40,000 nt of DNA from Neocallimastix lanati (nom. inval.) (Eukaryota; Neocallimastigomycota; Neocallimastigomycetes; Neocallimastigales; Neocallimastigaceae). Made by a program: the position numbers and the translations under genes. The DNA is taken from the NCBI GenBank assembly GCA_016946835.1, contig JACVTC010000030.1, forward strand, positions 900,001 to 940,000. Direction: 5' to 3'. How positions within the stretch are numbered: position 1 is the stretch's first letter; each line of letters begins with the position of its first letter. Below the pieces are notes generated by a model. That model was not told the origin of the DNA and made no database searches. It saw nothing but the letters and a program-made list of their open reading frames with translations. Shown one piece after another: positions 23,047-34,120 of this stretch.

Positions 23047-26000
23047 ATGGGTATGCTAAAAATTTTAAAAGGAAAAGGTAAAAAAAAGGGATCACCATAT
23101 GGTAGTAGTAGTTTTACTAATTCATATGACATAACTAAAAAACAATATAAAGAAATTAAAAAAAGAGCATGTCCTTGGAAATTTTTAATTGTAGAAAGTT
23201 CATCCACAAATTCTTATTTAGGTCATGATGTTTTGGTCTATTCTTATATTCAGAATAATGGTATTCAACAATTAAAATTTCAAAATAAAAAAGGTAAAAA
23301 GGTTTCAAGTCAAACTCGACTACCATTTTATTATAGTAAACCATTTTGTATCTCAAATGAATTTTATTACTATGAAATAAAAGTAATTAAAAATAAGGAT
23401 AGTAAAATATATTTTGGTTTAGGTTTATCCAATTATTCATTTAATGAACTTCCGGGAACCACTAGAGGAAGTGTTGCTTATCATTCCTCCGGTTTAATTT
23501 ATGCTAATGGAAGTGTCGCTGCATATGCACAAGTTGTTAATGAAGGTGATATCGTTGGTATTGGTTACTACCCATCCAATGGTAATATCTTCTTTACCTT
23601 GAACGGTAATTTCATTCAAACTTTATCCGGCGATGTTTTGCATAAGCAACGTTTCTTTCCTTATTTGGGAAGTGATGGTGAATGTACTTTAGAAGTTAAT
23701 TTTGGTATGACTCATTTTGCTTACATACCCGATGAAAATAATAAATACTTAACTACGGAAGAATTAAACAAACGAAATATTAAAAATAATGAAATTCAGG
23801 AAAATCAAGAAGATGAATTAAATAATGCATTATTCAAGGATTCTAATTCTTCTTTCTCATTCCCAAAGGATAATACAGCTACCACTAGTAATGTACCCAA
23901 AGTTAATACATTGAGTGATCCATCGGCTACTGAGGATACGAATAATAATTCCTATATAAAAAATGCTAATAGTAATAAAAAGTTGGAAAATAATAATAAC
24001 GAAATTGATTTCTTTGAATCTATTGATAATACAGATTCTAATTATAATACTTTTAATGCATTTAATTCTGAATTCAAAAATTCAAATTCAACATTATTTA
24101 CTCAAGCCTCAGATTCATCCGCCTCCTTTAATTTTAATTCATTCCCATCTTCTTCCTCATCCACTCTCTTCTTTAATAACCAAAATAATAACGGTAATAA
24201 TAATTTTGGTTCAAATAGTAATTTAAATTCATTGTTCCCAATTGCTGAAGATCCAAGTTCAAGTACTGCATTGGTTCCAGCATCCCAAAATAATAGTAAT
24301 CCATTCTCTATGAATAATTTGAATAATTATAATTATAATAATAATTATAATAGTAATAATTATAATAATAATAACAATTATAATACAAACTTTACTTCAT
24401 TAAACCCAAACAATCCATTCAATGATATTATATTCAATAATAATAATAATAATACTAGTAATACTAATTTATTAATGGGTAGTAGTAATACTTCATTTAA
24501 TAACAATTACAATACCTTTGGTCAAAATAATAATAACACCTTTAATAGTAGTAGTAATACCTTTGGTCAAAATAATAATAACACCTTTAATAGTAGTAGT
24601 AATACCTTTGGTCAAAATAATAATACCTTTAACAACAGTAATGTTTTCAATAGTACTAATCCATTTAGTCAAAATAATAATAATAATAATAATAATAATT
24701 TTGAAAGTGGATTTTCTAATTCAAATAATACTTCTAATGCCATGTTTAATAATACCTCTTTTTCATTTAATAATAAATTATTACTTCCTAGTAGTTCAAA
24801 TATATCCACATCTACTAGAACCCCATTTACCTCTGCAACTACTTCAAATTCAACATTTAATAATATGAATTCATTGGCAACCAACACAATTTCAAGTCCA
24901 ATGATAACCATAGCCAAATCTAATTCATTAAAAGAAAATACCAATAAGTCAACAGTATTTTCTACTTCCAATAATACTAATAATAACACAAAACATTTAT
25001 CTATTAATAATATTATGCCATCATCTTCATCTTTATTATTAAACACTAATGGTATTGGTAATACTACTACTACTACTACTACTACTATTACTAATAATAA
25101 TAATACTAATAATAATAATAGTAATAATAGTAAGGATGATTTAGCAACTAAATCATTAGTAATTAGTACTAATCCAACAAGTCCGGCAATTTCTAATTTT
25201 AGTAGTAATCTTAGTTCCCCATTGAATTCCCCATTTAATTCATCCTATGGATCTCCATCCTTAATGGGTTCTCCTAATCTCTTTAATAGTGCCACCAATT
25301 TCAATGATATGGGTAATTCAAATGATAATATTTTAGCAAATACCAGTATGGATTCTAATTTTTCATTTAACGGTATGAACAATAGTAATGGTATTAATCA
25401 TGCCAATACTTTCAGTGGAATAAATTTCAATAATAATAATAATAATAATATCAATAATATCAATAATATCAATAAAATCAATAATAATAGTAATAATATA
25501 TTTAATGGAACAAATTCAAATACCACTTTTAATATGAATAGTTTAATGAATGCCACAAATGCAATTAGTGAAAATTTAACAGGAAGTAAGAATCGTCAAT
25601 CACCACTTTTTACTTCATCAACACCAAATTATCAAAATACCAATAGCTCTTCACCCCTGAAGAATTCTTATTCATTAAATAGTAATACGGGTAATCCATT
25701 TCAAACTGTATTAAATAATAATAATACAAATATAACAAATACAAATGGATCTTCCAATTTAAGTAATAATCCATTTGGAGCTTCATCTAGTTCAATAAAA
25801 TCATTAGGATTGGATGCTTCACCAGCTCTTTCCGCTTCATTATCCAACCATGTATCGATAATTTCGAGTGGTACTTTAACCAAATCAAATCCAGCCGCAA
25901 CCTCATGGAATACGGCATCATCACTGAATAGTTTTAATAATCGATATTCATTACCCATCATGAAGACCAACTCTCCACAAGTGGTGGCAACCCATTTTAC

Positions 26001-26058
26001 AGGGACACCATCCCTTCATCCTTCCAATCCAAAAAATCCATTTGAAGGCATATTTTAA
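23047..26058 (+). CDS. SPRY-domain protein with long Asn/Ser-rich tail and six NPF motifs
   Basis: A 1003-residue protein. Residues 1-14 are lysine-rich. A SPRY (B30.2-like) domain lies at about 95-226 with FYYYEIKV (106-113), IYFGLGL (121-127), ELPGTTRGSVAYHSSGLIYA (134-153), GDIVGIGYY (167-175), IFFTLNG (181-187) and FFPYLG (203-208). Its SVAYHS..G and GD.VG.GY pattern resembles fungal Ssh4/Ear1 and RanBP9-type SPRY proteins, which bind partner proteins. Ssh4 and Ear1 are membrane-anchored adaptors for ubiquitin-dependent sorting, but no membrane segment is seen here. From about 250 to the end it is disordered, rich in Asn, Ser and Thr. Six NPF tripeptides start at residues 418, 456, 538, 883, 908 and 997. 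NPF is the classical ligand of EH domains in endocytic proteins, so a membrane-trafficking role is inferred. The ATG at 23047 is the first in frame and no intron is needed. Exact function unknown. Confidence 0.92.
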   Translation: MGMLKILKGKGKKKGSPYGSSSFTNSYDITKKQYKEIKKRACPWKFLIVESSSTNSYLGHDVLVYSYIQNNGIQQLKFQNKKGKKVSSQTRLPFYYSKPFCISNEFYYYEIKVIKNKDSKIYFGLGLSNYSFNELPGTTRGSVAYHSSGLIYANGSVAAYAQVVNEGDIVGIGYYPSNGNIFFTLNGNFIQTLSGDVLHKQRFFPYLGSDGECTLEVNFGMTHFAYIPDENNKYLTTEELNKRNIKNNEIQENQEDELNNALFKDSNSSFSFPKDNTATTSNVPKVNTLSDPSATEDTNNNSYIKNANSNKKLENNNNEIDFFESIDNTDSNYNTFNAFNSEFKNSNSTLFTQASDSSASFNFNSFPSSSSSTLFFNNQNNNGNNNFGSNSNLNSLFPIAEDPSSSTALVPASQNNSNPFSMNNLNNYNYNNNYNSNNYNNNNNYNTNFTSLNPNNPFNDIIFNNNNNNTSNTNLLMGSSNTSFNNNYNTFGQNNNNTFNSSSNTFGQNNNNTFNSSSNTFGQNNNTFNNSNVFNSTNPFSQNNNNNNNNNFESGFSNSNNTSNAMFNNTSFSFNNKLLLPSSSNISTSTRTPFTSATTSNSTFNNMNSLATNTISSPMITIAKSNSLKENTNKSTVFSTSNNTNNNTKHLSINNIMPSSSSLLLNTNGIGNTTTTTTTTITNNNNTNNNNSNNSKDDLATKSLVISTNPTSPAISNFSSNLSSPLNSPFNSSYGSPSLMGSPNLFNSATNFNDMGNSNDNILANTSMDSNFSFNGMNNSNGINHANTFSGINFNNNNNNNINNINNINKINNNSNNIFNGTNSNTTFNMNSLMNATNAISENLTGSKNRQSPLFTSSTPNYQNTNSSSPLKNSYSLNSNTGNPFQTVLNNNNTNITNTNGSSNLSNNPFGASSSSIKSLGLDASPALSASLSNHVSIISSGTLTKSNPAATSWNTASSLNSFNNRYSLPIMKTNSPQVVATHFTGTPSLHPSNPKNPFEGIF
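24511..24630 (+). repeat. 45-bp in-frame coding repeat in the SPRY protein
   Basis: AATACCTTTGGT begins at 24511, 24556 and 24601, exactly 45 bp apart, and the intervening DNA is essentially identical. The encoded 15-residue unit is NTFGQNNNNTFNSSS, starting at residue 489. The nearly identical DNA, synonymous positions included, suggests a recent expansion by unequal exchange or slippage. Confidence 0.92.
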
Positions 26059-26184
26059 GAATAAAAATTAAAAAAAAAAAAAAAAAAAAAAAATTATAAA
26101 AATAATAAAAAAAAAAAAAATAAATAAATTAATATTTTTAATATCTTTATTAAAATAAAATAGAATGGAATAAAATTTTTGACC

Positions 26185-26215
<31 letters not shown>

Positions 26216-26435
26216 GTTTTTAGTATTATTATTATTATTAAAAATAACTATATAACTATATAACTATATACAATAAATTATTATCTTTTTATATATATCC
26301 TTAAATAAAAAAAAAATTATTCATATCAACAAAAAAAAAAAAAAAAAAAACATAAAATTTACTATTAAAAAGATTTATAATAAATAGAGAGAGAAGTAAA
26401 TCATTATTATCATCATCATCATCATTATAAAATAT

Positions 26436-26478
<43 letters not shown>

Positions 26479-27194
26479 CATAATAATATCATAAAATATA
26501 ATAATATAAATAAAAGTTATAAAAAAAAAAATAATAAAAATATATATATAAATAAATAAATAAATAAATAAATATAATAAATAAAATATATAATTAATAC
26601 ATTGAATCATTATCATTATTTAAATCTAAAAAAAATATATAAAAAAAAAATATAAAAAAAAATATATATAAAATTTATAAATATCGATTTATCTTTCGAA
26701 AGAGAAGAGGAAAAAAAAAAAAGTTGTTTGTTGTGTATAGATAGGATAGGTAGATCTCTATATGATGTAGGTGTAATGCTTATGAGTATATATGTGTGTG
26801 TGTGTGTGTGTGTTACGTATGTATATATGAATATTATAATTGTAATTGTATTTTTTTTTTTTTTTTTTTTTTTTTACGTATATATGAAATACGAAATACG
26901 AAAAAAAAAGAGAAAGAGAGAGATAGAGAAAATAAAAGAGAACAATGAAAAAAAAAATTAGAAAAAAAAAATTTTTTTTTATTGTATGCTCTAAATTATT
27001 GACTTTTTTATTTATTTATTTTTATAAAATAGAAGGAAAAAAAAAAAATAAAGACTTTTTTTTTTTTTTGTTACATTAAAAATAAATTTAATTTTATTAA
27101 ACTTTTTTTTTTTTTTTTTAAATAAATAAAAAGTATGGATAATAGATGGGGTAATAATGAATAATTTAATTTTAATATAACCTTTCAAAGGAAT
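26059..27194. other. Spacer 3' of the SPRY gene
   Basis: It begins with an A-rich 3' flank (A run from 26069), then AT-rich DNA with a 20-nt A run at about 26331-26350 and A/T runs of about 30 nt at 26440-26472. The stretch 26690-26960 is slightly more complex, with a TG microsatellite, two TACGTAT(G) patches and AGAGAAAGAGAG. No gene was recognised. Confidence 0.45.
26793..26812. repeat. (TG)10 microsatellite
   Basis: Ten TG dinucleotides, flanked by TATA and by TTACGTATG. It is the only clear TG/CA array in a window where nearly all repeats are pure A/T, and it lies in the spacer. Confidence 0.95.
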
Positions 27195-27525
27195 AATTAA
27201 TAATTAAATAATAAATAATTGAATAATAAATAATAAATAATTAAATAGTAAATAATTAAATAGTAAATAAATAAATAATAATAATAAATAATAAATAATA
27301 AATAATAAATAATAGAATAATAAATAATAAATAATAGATAATAAATAATAAATAATAAATAATGAATAATAAATAATAAATAATAAATAATAAATAATAA
27401 ATAATATATAATAAATAATAAATAATAAATAATAAATAATAAATAATAAATAATAAACAAATAAATAATAATAATAAATAATAAATAATAAATAATAGAA
27501 TAATAAATAATAATAATAAATAAAT
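27195..27525. repeat. Heptanucleotide AATAATA array (A-rich orientation)
   Basis: About 330 bp of tandem AATAATA, with variants AATTGAATAAT, AATAGAATAAT and AATAGTA. A Tyr/Leu/Phe/Ile repeat frame on the opposite strand is an artefact of the 7-nt period. Confidence 0.92.
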
Positions 27526-27567
27526 AGATTTATAAAAAATATAATAATATCACAGAATATATGTTAA

Positions 27568-27609
27568 TAATTTATTTTTTGTTAAATAAATTTAACAAAA
27601 AATAAATTA
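27568..27609. repeat. Perfect inverted repeat, 20-bp arms, 2-nt loop
   Basis: The left arm 27568-27587 and the right arm 27590-27609 are exact reverse complements, with AA between them. The arms contain one G or C each, in GTTAAAT/ATTTAAC. It is the longest near-continuous palindrome I found in the window and would extrude readily as a cruciform. It lies directly beside the heptanucleotide array that ends at 27525. Confidence 0.9.
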
Positions 27610-27968
27610 ATGGGTTAAAATCCGTTCAATACCAAAAAAAATAAATAAAATAAATAAAATAAAATATTTATTATATATGGGAATACAATATTTATTAATA
27701 AATTTTATTAATAAATATTATTAATATGTTAAAAAAAAAAAGAAACAAATGAATAAAATTAAATTTATTTTTAATGTAACAAAACAAAAAAAGAAAAAAA
27801 AAATTTTTTTTTTTTAGTAAAAATAAATAAAGGTCAATAATTTATATAATAAATAAAAATTTTCTTTTTTTCCATTGTTCTCTTTTTGTCTTCTCTTTTT
27901 TTTATTATTTTTATTATTATATATATTATAATATATTTAGAATAAATGGAAAGGCCATTCTTTTTCTT

Positions 27969-27999
<31 letters not shown>

Positions 28000-28265
28000 A
28001 ATATAAATCTTTATTTTTTTTTATTTTTTTATTTTTTTATTTTCTTATGGTTTTCTATATACATTTCCTTTTTTTTATATATTTTTGTATATATATTTAT
28101 ATATATATATATTTTTTTACCAAAGTATGGTTTAAATAGATGAATATCAAGAAAAAACATATATGAAATGAAATAATATGAGGAGGGACTTTTTTTTTTT
28201 TTTACTAAAAAAAGAAAAAAAGATAATAATGGTTGTTGTAGTATTTACTTTTCATTTATTACAAT

Positions 28266-28552
28266 TAAATATAATTAAATATTATTATTTATTATTAAAT
28301 ATTATTATTATTTATTATTTATTAATATTTATTATTTATTATTTATTATGTATTATTTATTATTCAATTATTTATTATTCAATTATTTATTATTCAATTA
28401 TTTATTATTCAATTATTTATTATTCAATTATTTATTTATTTATTATTTATTATTTATTATTTATTATTTATTATTTATTATTTATTATTTATTATTTATT
28501 ATTTATTATTTATTATTTATTATTTATTATTTATTATTATTTATTATTATAA
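28266..28552. repeat. Heptanucleotide TTATTAT array (T-rich orientation)
   Basis: A tandem TTATTAT array of about 290 bp. At about 28365-28430 it includes five copies of the 14-bp variant TTATTATTCAATTA. It is in the opposite orientation to the arrays at 27195-27525 and 29369-29900, so long fold-back pairing is possible on both sides. Confidence 0.92.
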
Positions 28553-29368
28553 TTAATCCGCCTAAATTAAAAATCATTTAAATTTCTGACTCTTTATTTA
28601 TAAATAATAATTATCATTTAGCCTTAGTATTAGTAATAATTTCGATAAAAGTCGCTTTTCTTTATTATTATTAAAATAATAATAATAATAAATATATGAA
28701 TAGTTTTATTTAAAAATAAAATATAAATATAATATTAAAATCAAAAAAAAAAAAGAAAGAAAATTCTTAATGACATAATAACTCTTTTAGAATCAAAGAA
28801 GAAACGTGACTTTGATTAGGTCATGTGTTGGGTTATATTTTAGAATAATTAAAATAAAAATTTTTTTTTTGGTAATTAAATGAAGAAAATATGAATATCA
28901 ACAAAATACAACAAAATACAAAATCTATATAAATATTTTTATTTATATATTATATTATTTTATTATTTTATGTTAGTTATATATTTATTTATAATATGTA
29001 TATAAATTTATTAAAAATTAAATAAATAATAAATAATAAATAATAAATAATAAAAAGAATGTTTATTAATAAATAATAGTATTTATTAATAAATAAATAA
29101 TAAATAATAAATAATAAATAATAAAAAGAATGTTTATTAATAAAAAATTGAATAATTGAATAATTATTCTAATTCTTAAGTTCACTTTTGGCAATAAAAT
29201 GTAATAAACTTTAATTGATATAAAATTTATTTGATAGGTTTGGTCAAAGTCACAAAACAGCCTTAAAGAAAAAAAAAGTAAAACAAAAACAAAATATAGA
29301 ATAATATTAAGAAAAAAAAAATTTTTAAAAAAAATTATTTCTTTTTTTGTATTTAATTCAACATTAAT
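28553..29368. other. Spacer between opposed arrays
   Basis: AT-rich DNA with two short AATAATA blocks (about 29018-29052 and 29088-29125) carrying a duplicated segment (AATAAAAAGAATGTTTATTAATAA type). A patch at 28786-28850 has more G and C than its surroundings. In it AATCAAAG (28791-28798) is the exact reverse complement of 28810-28817, giving an 8-bp stem with an 11-nt loop. No gene was recognised. Confidence 0.45.
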
Positions 29369-29990
29369 ATATAAATAATAAATAATATATAATTGAATAA
29401 TAAATAATAAATAATAAATAATAAAATAATAAATAATAAATAATTAAATAACAAATAATAAATAATAAATAAATAAATAATGAATCATAAATAATAAATA
29501 ATAAATAAATAAATAATGAATCATAAATAATAAATAATAAATAAATAATTAATATTAAATAATAAATAATAAATAATAAATAATTGAATAATTGAATAAT
29601 AAATAATAAATAATAAATAATAAATAATAAATAATAAATAATTGAATAATAAATAATAAATAATAAATAATAAATAATAAATAATAAATAATAAATAATT
29701 GAATAATAAATAATAAATAATAAATAATAAATAATAAATAATAAATAATAAATAATAAATAATAAATAATAAATAATAAATAATAAAATAATAAATAATA
29801 AATAATAAATAATAAATAATAAAATAATAAATAATAAATAATAAATAATTGAATAATAAATAATAAATAATAAATAATAATATTAATATATATTAATAAT
29901 AATAATAGATAATAAATAATAAATAATAAATAATAATATTAATATATATTAATAATAATAATAGATAATAAATAAATAATATTTAATAAT
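29369..29990. repeat. Heptanucleotide AATAATA array, about 600 bp
   Basis: A tandem AATAATA array, long and nearly perfect at about 29600-29870, with AATTGAATAAT interruptions at intervals. The end contains a duplicated block of about 50 bp with TATTAATATATATTAATAAT (about 29879-29960). There is no coding potential. Confidence 0.93.
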
Positions 29991-32900
29991 ACTATTAATA
30001 TAATATTAGTATTATTAATAATAATAAATAATAAATAATAATAAAAATATTATATTTATTATTTCTTTCTGTATATTTTTTTTTGTATATTATAAAAAAA
30101 AAAATCCACAAAAAATAATTTAGAGTAGAATTAACATAATTCATTTGTAGTATAAAATATAATATTCAATTCGTTTTTAAATAATTATATATTTATAGAT
30201 AAGAAGGAAACAAGGAACATTCAAAATCAGATTAAAAACGAACTCTCTAAAGTTTATAAAAATTTTAAAATAGCCAATTCTTTTATCAATCTTTTTCAAT
30301 TTTTTTTTTTTTTTTATATTGCTTAAAATATATGTTTTTGAATGTATTTGACCATTCCATTTTTTTATTTGGTTTAAAAAATTTTTTCCGTTTTTAATTT
30401 TAATTACAATTCATTATATATATCTATTCATTATATATATAAAAAGTGAATCAAAATTTTACACTATAAATTCATTTAACCAGAATAATAAAAAGTTCAA
30501 CAGACATAATAGAAAAACAGAAGAACAGAAGAACATCTATTTAGAATTTTATTATTTTAAATTCAATAAGTGTTAATGTATGACTTTAATCATCAACATT
30601 TTTATTATTATTATTATTATTTAATTATTATTATAATTAGTTAAAATGCTTTACTCTCCCCCCTTTTTTCATTTCATTTCATTTTAAAAAAAAAAAAAAA
30701 TGTTAAAATTAATTTAATTTTAATCATTTGAATAGTATATAAAAAAAATTTTCCGAAATTAAATATTAAAAAAAAAAAAAATAAAAAATTTCCTTTCCTT
30801 CTTCTTTTTTCCTAACTAATGAATGAATGAATTAAATATAAAATAAATGAATAAATAAATATATAATAAATAAATAATATGAGCATCTTCTATATAAGAT
30901 TCAATTAAAAAAATAAAAAAAAAAAAAAAATCAAAGCTACATCAATATTTAAATAATAAAAAAAAAGATTTTAAACAATTTTCATTTCATAGTATGAATA
31001 TTATATATAAAAAAAATTAATATTTATTTATTTATTTATAAAAAAAATTTATTATTATTTTTATTATTATGTATTATTTAAAAAAAAATATTAATTTGAT
31101 TTGTTTCCTATTCTATTCAATTTCTCTTTTTCTTTAAATGCAATTATGAAATGAATTAAAAATAAAATTATAAATTAATAAATAATTATTATTAAAAAAA
31201 AGATAAAGAAACATGAAAACCATAACAGAAAGTCAAACTGCTTGTCAAACCATAAAGGCCTTATTCAATATAACAGAAAGTCAAACTCTTTCAAATAAAA
31301 AAGTGTTACAAAAAAAAATTTTTTTATAGATATAAATTAAAAATTAATATTTAACTTTATTTTATAATTTTTTATCTATTTTTTCATTTAATAACTAAAT
31401 AACTAAATAAATAATAAATAAATTTATTATTTATAAATATATAAATAATAAATAAATAAATAATAAATAATTAATTAAATAATAATAAATGAAATGACTA
31501 AAATTAATATAGTACTTAATTATATTACAGTTATATTAATGTAATCTATTTTTATATTGAATAAACATATATTAATATATTAATATGGAATTGATTAAAA
31601 TAAAAGAATTTAATAGGTTGAACTAAAGAAATATATATTAATAACTGTATTAGTCCATATATTATATTTATTTTGTTTATATTTAATTTAAATTTATTTT
31701 TTAATTATATTCCATTTTTAAATAGAATAAAATGAAATGAAATGAAATAAATTAAATTATACATATTATTTATATTAATTATATATATTACAATATAATT
31801 AAGCATAATATATTCCAAATCACTATTAAATAAACTTTGAATCTTAAATTGTTAAATAATTTTTTTATTCTACTGTCATCTCCTATCTACAATATATTGT
31901 AATGTAATATAATATATATTTATTTAATTAAATTAAATTAAATTGATTAAAATAAATTATTATTAGTGTTCTTTGACAAAAAAAATAAAAAAAAACCAAA
32001 TTGTGCTTTTAATTATTTAATTATTATTTATTATTATTAAATAGATATTTTATTATTACTTATTATTTAATTATTATTAAATAGATATTTTATTACTTAT
32101 TATTTAATTACTATTAAATAGATACTTTTTTATTTTTTTTAATATTTAGCAATTATTATTTATTATAAATTATATATTAACCTTATTATTTATTCTATTT
32201 AATAGATATAATTAGCAAAGAATACTTTATATTCTATAGTTTAGTGCCAATATCATAATATAGATATCCAATATGTAATAATTAATATATGACTATTATA
32301 TATATAGTAATCCTATATATTAAATATTAAATATTAAATATTAAATATTTTATTTTTTTTTATTCTTTTTTAAATAATATATAATTAATAGGATATATAT
32401 AATATAAATAATAGGATATATACAATAAATACAATATAAAAATAATATATACAATGTACTATAAAAATTAATATATATTATATATTGTAATACAATATAA
32501 TATATTATTCAATAGAATTAATGATATTAATATTTATTTTCTGCTTTTTTTATTTTATTTTGTTCTTTCTTTTCTCAAATGGATTTAAGGCCAATATATA
32601 ATATACAATATATTACAATATATATAACAATATATATTACAGAATATAGAGGAATAATTTCATTTTATTTATTATTTATTATTAATAAATCATATTAATC
32701 CATTTCAAAAAAAGAATTTTGAATTTGACATTCATTAGGTTTTATTTATTTAATATTTATTTATTTATTTACTTATTTAATAATAATTATCTATTTATTT
32801 CATTGTACATATTAATTATATTTATTTATTTATTTATTTATTTATATTTATTTATACTTATTTATTTATATTTATTTATTTATATTTATTTATTTTTTTA

Positions 32901-34120
32901 TTTTTTCTATATTTCTTTTTTATTTATTTAAAAATTTTTTTTTATTTTTTAATTCTTTTCTTTTGTTTTATTTTTTATTTTTTTATTTTTTATTTTTTAT
33001 TTTTTTTTTTCTTTTAATTTTTATTAAAAAAAAAAAAAGAAGAGAAAGAATTTTTTTTTTATTTATTTAGATTGTAATATTTTATTAATGTAAAATAGTT
33101 AATCATAATAGTAATTTATTATTTATTCTATCATCAAAAATTGTAAAATATTTTTTACTTTAATAATTTTATGTTATAACATCATTATAATATAAAACTT
33201 TTAATTATTAATAATCTATTTTTAAATATAAATAAAATTAATTTATATTTATACCTTAATAATAATAATAATAAAATATATTTTATTTAACTATCAATCA
33301 TTGCTATATAAAGTATTATAAAATAAATAATAATAAAAAAAAAAGTGAGAAAAAAAGTAATCTAATTGGTTATATATATATATATATAAATAAATATTAT
33401 ATTTTAATTTTAAAGTAGTATTAAAATACTTGTACAGAAAAAACTATATTTGAAAAAAAAAGTACATATACACTATATATACAGTATTATTTAAATTACA
33501 ATTTACTGGAAGTAAAAAAAAAAAAAAAATTGTTGTAGACAAGAAGTTTTAAAGTATTATTATTATTATTTTTTTTTTTATTTTAATACACATTCATTAA
33601 AAAATTTCAATAATTATATTAAAAAAAAAAAGTAATATAAAGGTAATACTAAGCAGAAATAAATTTTGTATTAAAAGTTTACATCAATATTTGAATAATA
33701 AAAAGAAAAATTACATAACTTTAAAAATTTAATAATTAATATTATTAAAAAGTATAAGAATTTTAAATTCCTTTATTTTTTTTTTTAAAATTTTATTTGG
33801 AAAAAAAAATAAAGAGAAACAAAGAAATTGTATAGTATAATAATATATTATAAATTATAGATAATAATAATTATTAAATATTAAACCTTATTCATTCTAG
33901 TAGAAGAAAAGAAAAAATAAAAAAAATAAAATATTTTGAAAATAATAAAATATATTAAAACAGGAAAAATAATCAAAAAACAAAAGTAAAAAAAAAAATA
34001 CCAATAACAAATCCAAATTCTTGAGATATATATTGTAAAATAAAAGAAAAAAGTAAAAAGTATATATACCTATATATAAATTTTATGAAAAATTAAATAA
34101 ATAAAAAAGAGATAAATAAC
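29991..34120. other. AT-rich spacer upstream of the membrane-protein gene
   Basis: About 4.1 kb with A/T homopolymers, ATTA/ATTTA simple tracts (32750-32930, 33940-33985) and many short palindromes. A stretch at 30205-30320 is open in one plus-strand frame without ATG for about 40 codons (KKETRNIQNQIKN and onwards) and then runs into poly-T. I do not call it a gene. The region must contain the promoter of the gene at 34121. Confidence 0.45.
31213..31329 (+). CDS. Possible 38-residue small ORF with duplicated ITESQT motif
   Basis: An ATG-started frame of 38 codons ending in TAG. Its DNA is visibly richer in C and G than the surroundings. An 18-nt element, ATAACAGAAAGTCAAACT, occurs twice (31222 and 31270) and encodes ITESQT both times. 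The peptide contains Gln, Cys, Ala, Glu and Thr rather than the usual Asn/Lys/Ile/Tyr noise. It matches no family I recognise. It could be a decayed exon, a small protein, or chance. Nothing nearby supports a larger gene. Confidence 0.15.
   Translation: MKTITESQTACQTIKALFNITESQTLSNKKVLQKKIFL

Noticed and set aside
27601-27640. GTTCAATACC resembling a tRNA B box
   Set aside because: No A box, no acceptor stem pairing and no cloverleaf around it.
30205-30320. About 40 open codons in the plus strand reading KKETRNIQNQIKN and onwards
   Set aside because: No ATG, no splice sites that convince, and it runs into a poly-T tract. Too weak to annotate.
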